A stretch of 18,643 bases of DNA from CAYRAV01 sp964422365 (GTDB taxonomy: Bacteria; Bacillota; Clostridia; Lachnospirales; Lachnospiraceae). Under the pieces are notes generated by a model. The model did not search any database. It was not told where the DNA came from and saw only the letters and a program-made list of their open reading frames with translations. The DNA lies in contig CAYRAV010000060.1 in the NCBI GenBank assembly GCA_964422365.1, positions 1 through 18,643 of the forward strand, read 5' to 3'. Positions 12,931-18,643 of the stretch are shown piece by piece. Numbering within the stretch: position 1 is the first letter of the stretch; each line of letters begins with the position of its first letter. Both the position numbers and the translations under genes were made by a program.

Positions 12931-15498
12931 TTATTTTGCACCACAGCAATGTTTATATTTCTTACCGCTTCCACATGGACACAGATCATTTGGCTGGACT
13001 TTTGGAACTTTTCTTCTCTTTGGCTCCTTTACAGAAGAGTCATCTTTGTTTGTTCCTGTTACTTGTGCAACCTGTTCTCTCTCTACTTTTATTTCAACCT
13101 GAATATGCATTAATGCTTTTATTGTTTCCTCCATAATAGCAGCCGTCATTTCATCAAACATCTGGAATCCCATAAATCTATATTCTACAATTGGGTTTCT
13201 CTGTCCATATGCTTGTAACCCGATTCCTTGACGCAGTTGATCCATATCATCAATATGATCCATCCATTTACTATCAATTACTTTCAGCAGAATAACACGT
13301 TCAATTTCTCTTACCTGCTCTGGTTCTGGAAAATCTGTTTCTTTCTGTTCATAAAATTTTGCTGCTTTTTCTTTCAAATCCTGTAACAATTCATCTCTTG
13401 ACATTGTCATCTTATCTTCATCTGACAAATGAATCTTTTCTAATGGAATGATTGGAAGAAGCAGCTGATTCAATTCGTGAATATCCCACTCTGATGCAGG
13501 CTGGTCTGCATTGATACATCTATTTACACAACCTTCTACTACATCATCAATCATCTTATAGATAGCATCCCGCATACTTTCTCCATCTAATACTCTGCGT
13601 CTTTCCTCATAAATAATTTCTCTCTGGTCATTATTTACCTGGTCAAATTCTAATAAATTCTTACGAATACCATAGTTATTGCCTTCAATTTTCATCTGTG
13701 CTTTTTCAATAGCATTTGTCAGCATCTTATGTTCAATCTCTTCTCCATCAGGCATACCTAATGAATTGAAAATTCCCATCAATCTTTCAGAACCAAACAG
13801 ACGCATCAGATCATCTTCTAACGAAATGTAGAATCTTGATTCACCTGGATCACCTTGACGTCCTGCACGACCACGTAACTGATTATCAATACGACGAGAC
13901 TCATGTCTTTCTGTACCAATAATCTTAAGTCCGCCAACTTCTTTTACTCCCTCACCAAGTTTGATATCTGTACCACGGCCTGCCATGTTAGTCGCAATTG
14001 TAACCGCTCCGAACTGACCTGCCTGTGCGACGATTTCCGCTTCTTTCTCATGGAATTTAGCATTTAATACCTGATGTTTGATTCCATGTTTTTTTAATCT
14101 TTCACTAATTTCTTCGGAAGCCTCAATTGTAATTGTACCAACAAGTACAGGCTGTCCTTTTTCATGTGCTGCTTCAATGGCTGCCACAATGGCATCTAAT
14201 TTTTCCCTCTTAGTCTTATATACAGCATCCTGTAAGTCAACTCTGGCAATTGGAAGATTGGTAGGCACTTCCACAACATCCATTCCATAGATATCTCTAA
14301 ATTCCTTCTCTTCTGTGGTTGCAGTACCCGTCATACCAGCTTTTTTTGTATATTTATTAAAGAAATTCTGAAATGTAATAGTAGCTAATGTTTTGCTTTC
14401 TCTTCTTACCTTTACCTTTTCCTTTGCTTCAATTGCCTGATGTAAACCATCTGAATAACGTCTTCCAGGCATAATACGCCCTGTAAACTCATCTACAATT
14501 AATACTTCATCATTTTGTACTACATAATCTTTGTCCCTGAACATTAAATTATGTGCACGTAATGCCAGAATAATATTATGCTGTATCTCCAGATTATCAG
14601 GATCTGCCAGGTTATCAATGTGGAAAAATTCTTCTACTTTTCTTACACCCTCGGCAGTTAAATTTACATTTTTGTCTTTTTCATTTACAATGAAATCTCC
14701 AGTCTCTTCTGAATCCTCCATCATAATTGTATCCATTTTAGAAAGTTCTTTTTCTGTTCCCTTTTCTAATTTTCTAGCTAATGTATCACATGCTTCATAA
14801 AGTTTTGTAGATTTGCCGCTCTGACCTGAAATAATAAGAGGGGTTCTTGCTTCGTCAATTAATACAGAGTCAACCTCATCAACAATGGCATAGTGTAAGT
14901 CTCTCATAACAAGCTGTTCTTTGTAGATTACCATGTTATCCCTTAAATAATCAAATCCCAGTTCATTGTTAGTTGCATATGTAATATCACATGCATATGC
15001 ATCCCTTCTCTCATCATTATCCATGCTGTTTAGTACCACACCTACTGTAAGCCCTAAAAATTCATGGATTTTTCCCATCCATTCGGCATCACGTTTTGCA
15101 AGATAATCATTAACGGTTACGATGTGGACACCCTTTCCTTCTAGTGCATTTAAATATGCTGGCAAGGTTGAAACCAATGTTTTACCTTCACCTGTACGCA
15201 TCTCTGTAATACGTCCCTGATGCAGGATAACACCACCAATTAACTGCACTCTATAATGGCACATTCCAACTGTTCTTTTGGCTGCTTCACGCACAGTTGC
15301 AAATGCTTCCACCAAAAGATCATCTAATGTTTCACCTTTTTCCAACCGTTCTTTAAATTCTACTGTCTTATGTTTTAAATCTTCATCTGATAATTTCTCA
15401 TATTCCGTTTCCAATGCTTCGATTTTATCCACAATCGGGTAGATACGTTTTAATTCTCTCTCGCTATGTGTACCGAATATTTTTTCAAAAAATCCCAT
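12931..15498 (-). CDS. secA: preprotein translocase ATPase SecA
   Basis: This 855-residue motor ATPase pushes unfolded proteins through the SecYEG channel. Visible landmarks in order: N-terminal region GFFEKIFG; Walker A in MRTGEGKTLVS (residues 100-110); DNMVIYKEQLVMRDLHYAIVDEVDS with the DEAD-type D207-E208; SVLIDEARTPLIISG (211-225); the second ATPase fold with TNMAGRGTDIKLGEGV and QLRGRAGRQGDPG; and a C-terminal zinc-binding CPCGSGKKYKHCC (C840, C842, C851, C852), which contacts SecB or the ribosome/membrane in other bacteria. Length is normal for a Firmicute SecA1. Start ATG at 15498 has AGGAG about eleven bases upstream. It has its own promoter (15617-15645), with hpf upstream and prfB downstream on the same strand. 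Confidence 0.98.
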   Translation of the reverse strand: MGFFEKIFGTHSERELKRIYPIVDKIEALETEYEKLSDEDLKHKTVEFKERLEKGETLDDLLVEAFATVREAAKRTVGMCHYRVQLIGGVILHQGRITEMRTGEGKTLVSTLPAYLNALEGKGVHIVTVNDYLAKRDAEWMGKIHEFLGLTVGVVLNSMDNDERRDAYACDITYATNNELGFDYLRDNMVIYKEQLVMRDLHYAIVDEVDSVLIDEARTPLIISGQSGKSTKLYEACDTLARKLEKGTEKELSKMDTIMMEDSEETGDFIVNEKDKNVNLTAEGVRKVEEFFHIDNLADPDNLEIQHNIILALRAHNLMFRDKDYVVQNDEVLIVDEFTGRIMPGRRYSDGLHQAIEAKEKVKVRRESKTLATITFQNFFNKYTKKAGMTGTATTEEKEFRDIYGMDVVEVPTNLPIARVDLQDAVYKTKREKLDAIVAAIEAAHEKGQPVLVGTITIEASEEISERLKKHGIKHQVLNAKFHEKEAEIVAQAGQFGAVTIATNMAGRGTDIKLGEGVKEVGGLKIIGTERHESRRIDNQLRGRAGRQGDPGESRFYISLEDDLMRLFGSERLMGIFNSLGMPDGEEIEHKMLTNAIEKAQMKIEGNNYGIRKNLLEFDQVNNDQREIIYEERRRVLDGESMRDAIYKMIDDVVEGCVNRCINADQPASEWDIHELNQLLLPIIPLEKIHLSDEDKMTMSRDELLQDLKEKAAKFYEQKETDFPEPEQVREIERVILLKVIDSKWMDHIDDMDQLRQGIGLQAYGQRNPIVEYRFMGFQMFDEMTAAIMEETIKALMHIQVEIKVEREQVAQVTGTNKDDSSVKEPKRRKVPKVQPNDLCPCGSGKKYKHCCGAK

Positions 15499-15616
15499 TC
15501 TTTTTTCACTCCTGTATTGTTTTTTGTTTCCTTCTATATCATGATTTGCTGCCCCTTACATCTCATATATTCAAAGCGGGCAAAACAAATATATTCTTAA
15601 TATAGCACCGTTTATT

Positions 15617-15645
15617 ATTGTATCATTTGTACGATTAGTATTCAA
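15617..15645 (-). promoter_or_regulatory. SigA-type promoter of secA
   Basis: On the minus strand TTGAAT (15640-15645), 17 bases, and TACAAT (15617-15622). The leader to the secA ATG is about 110 bases. Confidence 0.7.
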
Positions 15646-15693
15646 CTACTTTTTTTTATTTTAATAAGTTATTTAGAGTTTTATAACAAAATA

Positions 15694-15736
15694 AAAACTG
15701 CCATATTGGTAACTCTTGTCCCAATATGACAGTTTT
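15694..15736 (-). terminator. hpf terminator
   Basis: AAAACTGCCATATTGG (15694-15709) pairs with CCAATATGACAGTTTT (15721-15736). The one mismatch becomes a G-U pair in the minus-strand RNA, which then runs into TTTTATTTTG. It lies about 45 bases after the hpf stop. Confidence 0.88.
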
Positions 15737-15780
15737 CTCTTTTCTATTGCTTATTATTTTCCTGCTGCACCAAAACCCGA

Positions 15781-16308
15781 TTATGCTTCTGGTTCAATCA
15801 GCCCATATGTGCGTTCCTTTCTTTTATAAACCACATTTACTTCATCTGTTTCTGCATTTCTGAAAACAAAAAAATTATGACCTAAAAGTTCCATCTGCAC
15901 ACATGCCTCTTCCACATCCATTGGCTTAATTGCAAACTTCTTTGTACGGATAATCTTGATTTGATCATCTTCTTCTGTTTCTTCTTCCAGAAAATCAGGA
16001 TTAAAATGATTACCTGACTGTTTTCTCTCAATAATTTTATTTTTATATTTTCTTAATTGCCTTTCAATAATTTCTTCTACCAAATCAATGGAAACATACA
16101 TGTCGTTGCTGACTTCTTCTGCACGGATAATATTGCCTTTCATAGGAATTGTTACTTCGATTTTCTGTCTGTCTTTCTCTACACTTAATGTAACATGTAT
16201 TTCTGTATCATTGACAAAATATCTTTCTAATTTTCCTAACTTTTCTTCAATTGCTGATTTTAATCCCTCTGTAATCTCAATATTTCTACCACTAATAATG
16301 TAATGCAT
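15781..16308 (-). CDS. hpf: long-form ribosome hibernation promoting factor
   Basis: A 175-residue ribosome-binding protein that inactivates 70S ribosomes and joins them into 100S dimers in stationary phase. The N-terminal S30AE/YfiA-like domain (about 1-100) starts MHYIISGRNIEITEGLKSAIEEKLGKLERYF. A charged linker follows (NPDFLEEETEEDDQ), then the C-terminal dimerisation domain (KKFAIKPMDVEEACVQMELLGHNFFVFRNAETDEVNVVYKRKERTYGLIEPEA). The two-domain length marks the long form usual in Firmicutes. I chose the ATG at 16308, with AAAGGAG nine bases upstream; the frame stays open to an ATG at 16371, but that extension does not resemble HPF. Its own promoter is at 16426-16453. Confidence 0.96.
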   Translation of the reverse strand: MHYIISGRNIEITEGLKSAIEEKLGKLERYFVNDTEIHVTLSVEKDRQKIEVTIPMKGNIIRAEEVSNDMYVSIDLVEEIIERQLRKYKNKIIERKQSGNHFNPDFLEEETEEDDQIKIIRTKKFAIKPMDVEEACVQMELLGHNFFVFRNAETDEVNVVYKRKERTYGLIEPEA

Positions 16309-16330
16309 ACCGTCCAACTCCTTTTGCCAT

Positions 16331-16351
16331 TTATTTGCACCAATACCCCAT
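16331..16351 (-). other. possible leader mini-ORF of hpf
   Basis: In the hpf leader, GGAGG (16363-16359) is followed seven bases later by ATG and the reading MGYWCK, stop. It ends about 22 bases before the hpf ATG. It may be chance, or a translated leader affecting hpf. Confidence 0.25.
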
Positions 16352-16425
16352 TCGCATCCCTCCAGCCCCAATGCTGGGATTCACTAATATTTTATAATTA
16401 TCAGCCAAAATATTGGTACAATTCA

Positions 16426-16453
16426 ATTATACCACAATCTTTTTTTAATTCAA
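16426..16453 (-). promoter_or_regulatory. extended -10 promoter of hpf
   Basis: On the minus strand TTGAAT (16448-16453), 16 bases, and TATAAT (16426-16431), with TG just before the -10. The transcript start is near 16419, giving a leader of about 110 bases. Confidence 0.75.
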
Positions 16454-16610
16454 GCAAATTTTATCAAATATTGTCATCCTTTTTCACTTAATTTTGTTTT
16501 ATTTTATCTTTTTTAGATAAATTATTCGACAATTTATCCATTTAGTCTGACATCTTTCATTTTCTATTCTATTCTTTTTTCTCTTTATTTTAAAACATAT
16601 GTTCTGTTTT

Positions 16611-16728
16611 TTATACACTTTTCCACCCTAAAAGTTATCCACAAAAAAGTGTATAAAGTGGATAACTTAGTGTATAACTTGATTCAATAGTATTTTCATC
16701 CACTTTTTTTCCACATTTCTGTGGATAA
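16611..16728. promoter_or_regulatory. cluster of DnaA-box-like sites
   Basis: Two perfect TTATCCACA boxes occur (16635-16643 plus, 16720-16728 minus). One-mismatch sites are TTATACACT (16611-16619), its reverse AGTGTATAA (16648-16656 and 16669-16677), AGTGGATAA (16657-16665) and TTTTCCACA (16707-16715). Seven sites in 118 bases lie in very AT-rich DNA, about 300 bp upstream of hpf. There is no dnaA, dnaN or rpmH in the window and the genes on both sides point the same way, which argues against a standard oriC. A DnaA-binding or titration locus, or a regulatory cluster, is possible. The rest of the 16309-17050 gap holds the hpf promoter, the 16897 terminator and a repeat; no ORF. Confidence 0.6.
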
Positions 16729-16896
16729 CTTTTGTAATTTATGTGAACAACTTCCTAAGTTTTTTCATTATTCGCTTTTTTTCCGCTTTTTATTTATTCT
16801 ATATCACTATAAATATTTGCACAATTATACAAATTTTTTAACTATTTCCACACTATTTACAAATGGGTTTGGAACTGTGCGTGCACATAAATATAG

Positions 16897-16934
16897 AAAA
16901 AGGCAGTAAATCTTGAGAGATTTACTGCCTTTTT
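16897..16934. terminator. strong bidirectional terminator after the PilZ gene
   Basis: A 17-bp perfect stem, AAAAAGGCAGTAAATCT (16897-16913) with its reverse complement (16918-16934), has a TGAG loop and T-runs on both strands. It serves the PilZ gene, which ends at 17051. Confidence 0.88.
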
Positions 16935-16995
16935 CAGTTGCTGTACACACCTTCTGTCAATGATGCTATGTCTTTTCCAGTTATCTGCAATCATT

Positions 16996-17040
16996 TGTTA
17001 CTGTTTGCCCACGCAGAACTGGCATAGCTGAACAATAACC
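16996..17040. repeat. imperfect inverted repeat, GTTACTGTT end type
   Basis: GTTACTGTTTGCCCACGC (near 16997-17014) and the inverted GTTATTGTTCAGCTATGC (near 17022-17039) are imperfect mirror copies. Both resemble the ends of the 17601-17749 and 7977-8158 elements. Possibly a degenerate short member. Confidence 0.5.
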
Positions 17041-17050
17041 ATAGTTTCAA

Positions 17051-17407
17051 TTAGCTATGCAGCATTTTTTCATATTTATCCACTTTATTTGCCAAAAACG
17101 GTGCCAGACCTACAAATTCAGCTCCGTATACTTTCTGATCATCCTTTCTTATCTCGCCTCTTACAATATGTATGACTGTATAAAAATAATCCTCATCTCC
17201 TAATTTTATCTTAGCATCAAAGTAATAATCCAATGGCAGTTTTGCTGTACTGATAAAGCCGATACCTGATTTTGATATATCAAATACTGCAATTTCTACG
17301 TCTACATTTTCAATTACAACATAATCTTGTTTATATACCTTCTTAATGTCTAATTGAAGTTCAATCGGCAATCTTTTAAATTTTCTTCTTTCTTGTGTAA
17401 TATGCAT
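17051..17407 (-). CDS. PilZ domain protein (likely c-di-GMP binding)
   Basis: A 118-residue single-domain protein. The c-di-GMP motifs of the PilZ family are both visible: RxxxR (R8 to R12, in ERRKFKRLP) and DxSxxG (D43, S45, G48, in FDISKSGIGF). These bind the second messenger and usually relay it to motility, exopolysaccharide or secretion targets. No membrane segment or extra domain is present, so it likely acts as a small cytoplasmic adaptor. Start ATG at 17407 has GGGAG nine bases upstream. It is a single gene with its own promoter (17534-17563) and a terminator at 16897. Nothing around it identifies the target; CheW elsewhere in the window fits a motile organism. Confidence 0.92.
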   Translation of the reverse strand: MHITQERRKFKRLPIELQLDIKKVYKQDYVVIENVDVEIAVFDISKSGIGFISTAKLPLDYYFDAKIKLGDEDYFYTVIHIVRGEIRKDDQKVYGAEFVGLAPFLANKVDKYEKMLHS

Positions 17408-17533
17408 ATTTATTCGCTCCCTTCCCTAAAACATATTTGAAAATCTGCAAAATACACTGACCATTACAAACATGTTCCTGATATGTGTCTGTACCTTTTC
17501 TACATATATTCTAACTGCACCTGTAATAACCCT

Positions 17534-17563
17534 ATTATAACATATCTGCTGTTCTGAATCCAA
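17534..17563 (-). promoter_or_regulatory. promoter of the PilZ gene
   Basis: On the minus strand TTGGAT (17558-17563), 18 bases, and TATAAT (17534-17539). An inverted repeat CTGAATC/GATTCAG (17554-17560, 17580-17586) overlaps the -35 and could be an operator or a leftover of the neighbouring repeat element. Confidence 0.65.
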
Positions 17564-17600
17564 CAAAATCTGTATTACGATTCAGCAGACAATTGATTTT

Positions 17601-17749
17601 TTGTTACTGTTCACACCCACGGTGTGCACAGTAACGGAATCCAGCCTATTAAGAGTTCGCTTTCAGCGAAAGGCTGGATTCTTCTCTACCACTACTTATT
17701 CTTACGTACTTTGCAGCAAGTGCAAAGTACTACCTGTGAACAGTAACAA
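17601..17749. repeat. MITE-like element with terminal inverted repeats and three hairpins
   Basis: TTGTTACTGTTCAC (17601-17614) and GTGAACAGTAACAA (17736-17749) are perfect 14-bp inverted ends of a 149-bp segment. Inside are three hairpins. (1) GTTACTGT.CACACC with GGTGTG.ACAGTAAC (17603-17635). (2) GAATCCAGCCT with AGGCTGGATTC (17637-17647, 17671-17681), enclosing TTCGCT-TTC-AGCGAA. (3) GTACTTTGCA with TGCAAAGTAC (17706-17730). No protein is encoded. It lies between the J-domain gene and the PilZ promoter and may also act as a terminator. The rest of 17408-17855 shows no ORF. Confidence 0.85.
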
Positions 17750-17855
17750 TTTTTTAGCTATTTTGTATATTCCGGTAAATTATAAATGACATAGCTGAGC
17801 TGTTTACATATTTATTACATTTTATTTTTATCAATGCCAGTCTTAGAAAATCTTG

Positions 17856-18467
17856 TTATAATTTCATCAATTTCTCTATCATTCCTGCAATTCTTTCTGC
17901 TTCTTTTTGAACTGCTATTTTCTCCCTTCTCTCTGCTTCTTTTTCAGAAGGAAGTTTCCTTCTCCTTATTCTTGCTGCTAGCTCTTCTCTTCCCCTTCGC
18001 TCTTTTTCTTTCCGCTGTAATTCTGCTTCTCTTTCTAACCTTCTCTTCTGTTCATTCTTCTGCTGCATCTCTTCATATTTTTTCATATAAGAGGGACTGC
18101 CGCCTAAAATCTTTTTTTCTCCTGAAAACATTGTATACGATGTACTACTATTTTTCCCTTCAGACCGATACTCTCTGTTCGACGCAGCCGATGCCATTCT
18201 ATCTGCTGTCATACATGCATTTTTGTAGAACACATCATGTGCAGCACATGGAACAGCTTTAGCCGCTTTTTCATGATACTGTCTTGTCCGCATAATTAAC
18301 TCGTATGCCTGTTGTACTTCTATATAATATTGTGTCGCATTAGGATCTGCATTTCTATCAGGATGAAATTCCTTACATAATATACGATATGCTTTTTTTA
18401 CTTCTTCCTTTGCAGCATACTCTGAAATGCCCAATATTTGATATGCCTGTTTTACATTCTGCAGCAA
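17856..18467 (-). CDS. J-domain (DnaJ-like) protein with coiled-coil tail
   Basis: A 203-residue protein with an N-terminal J domain (about 5-65) carrying the HPD motif (35-37, in KEFHPDRNADPNA) needed to stimulate the ATPase of a DnaK/Hsp70 partner. The Gly/Phe and zinc-finger regions of true DnaJ are missing. After a Ser/Ala-rich linker (about 70-125) comes a very charged Lys/Arg/Glu coiled coil (about 128-195). It may therefore be a specialised co-chaperone whose client is bound by the coiled coil. The start appears to be TTG at 18467, with AAGGAG nine bases upstream and no suitable ATG nearby. Its own promoter is at 18524-18552. The neighbouring genes do not suggest a client. Confidence 0.85.
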   Translation of the reverse strand: MLQNVKQAYQILGISEYAAKEEVKKAYRILCKEFHPDRNADPNATQYYIEVQQAYELIMRTRQYHEKAAKAVPCAAHDVFYKNACMTADRMASAASNREYRSEGKNSSTSYTMFSGEKKILGGSPSYMKKYEEMQQKNEQKRRLEREAELQRKEKERRGREELAARIRRRKLPSEKEAERREKIAVQKEAERIAGMIEKLMKL

Positions 18468-18523
18468 ATTCCTCTTCTCCTTATCTATCTAAAGTATGTC
18501 CACATGAATTTTACTTTCTAATT

Positions 18524-18552
18524 ATTATAGCACAACATATAGAGTTTCTCAA
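18524..18552 (-). promoter_or_regulatory. extended -10 promoter of the J-domain gene
   Basis: On the minus strand TTGAGA (18547-18552), 17 bases, and TATAAT (18524-18529) preceded by TGC, an extended -10. The start lies near 18517, about 50 bases before the TTG. Confidence 0.75.
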
Positions 18553-18600
18553 GTCAAATGGAACTGCAGACCACGGTAAATGCACCCTGATTTTGGAAAT

Positions 18601-18643
18601 TTAGTTCACTTCCTCTTTTACATCAAGAGTCTTTAACACTTTC
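18601..18643 (-). CDS. possible C-terminal end of a further minus-strand gene (partial)
   Basis: A minus-strand frame enters at the right edge and reads KVLKTLDVKEEVN before a TAA at 18601-18603. The composition is protein-like and the position, just upstream of the J-domain gene's promoter, is plausible. It is far too short to identify. Confidence 0.35.
   Translation of the reverse strand, partial: KVLKTLDVKEEVN

Noticed and set aside
16309..16371. 21-residue N-terminal extension of HPF
   Set aside because: The extension does not resemble HPF, whose usual N-terminus starts at the ATG at 16308 next to AAAGGAG.
16430..16860. Chromosomal replication origin
   Set aside because: The DnaA-box cluster and AT-rich DNA fit, but dnaA, dnaN and rpmH are absent and genes on both sides are co-oriented. 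Kept only as a DnaA-binding cluster.
17834..18262. 142-codon Leu/Phe/Ser-rich plus-strand ORF resembling a membrane protein
   Set aside because: Antisense to the charged coiled coil of the J-domain gene. Reverse reading of Glu/Lys/Arg codons gives Leu/Phe/Ser.

Overview
The window looks like chromosomal DNA of a low-GC Gram-positive bacterium, most likely a motile anaerobic clostridium of the Lachnospiraceae type. This rests on the AT-rich sequence, strong AGGAGG-type ribosome binding sites, SigA-like promoters, a SecA with a zinc-binding tail, long-form HPF, a PheB-type ACT protein, CheW and PilZ. The assignment is by protein character only, without a database search. Apart from a fragment at the left end, all recognised genes lie on the minus strand.

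Layout from left to right: the 3' end of an unknown plus-strand gene (2-325) converges, across a two-way terminator, on an acidic coiled-coil protein of unknown function (452-1387). Then come glutamine-dependent NAD synthetase (1699-3705) and a two-gene glycosylation operon with its own promoter, made of a GT2 polyprenyl-phosphate glycosyltransferase (5206-6138) and a PIG-V-like integral membrane transferase (3857-5167). A threonine-pathway block follows: a PheB-type ACT regulator (9819-10262) and homoserine dehydrogenase (8576-9790), a terminator, a possible 31-codon ORF, and an iPGM-superfamily protein (6712-7914). By context this last protein is a candidate homoserine kinase rather than a glycolytic mutase. 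CheW (10557-11021) is followed by a housekeeping block: prfB with the programmed +1 frameshift (11404-12529), secA (12931-15498) and hpf (15781-16308), each with its own promoter or terminator. The right end carries a PilZ protein (17051-17407), a J-domain protein with a TTG start (17856-18467), and possibly the last codons of another gene (18601-18643).

The coding content is ordinary; the unusual signal is in the long intergenic gaps. These hold several dispersed repeat families: (i) inverted-repeat-bounded multi-hairpin elements with ends like TTGTTACTGTTCAC (17601-17749, 7977-8158, and single ends elsewhere); (ii) hairpins whose loop is more conserved than the stem (about 1466-1522, 6388-6450, 11188-11246); (iii) a 19-25 nt repeat TAGAGCGTGTTTGAAAATT in both orientations; (iv) hairpins with arms ATCATTTGCC/GGCAAATGAT. 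They look like non-autonomous mobile or structured-RNA elements. Separately, a dense cluster of DnaA-box-like 9-mers (16611-16728) lies upstream of hpf with no dnaA in view.
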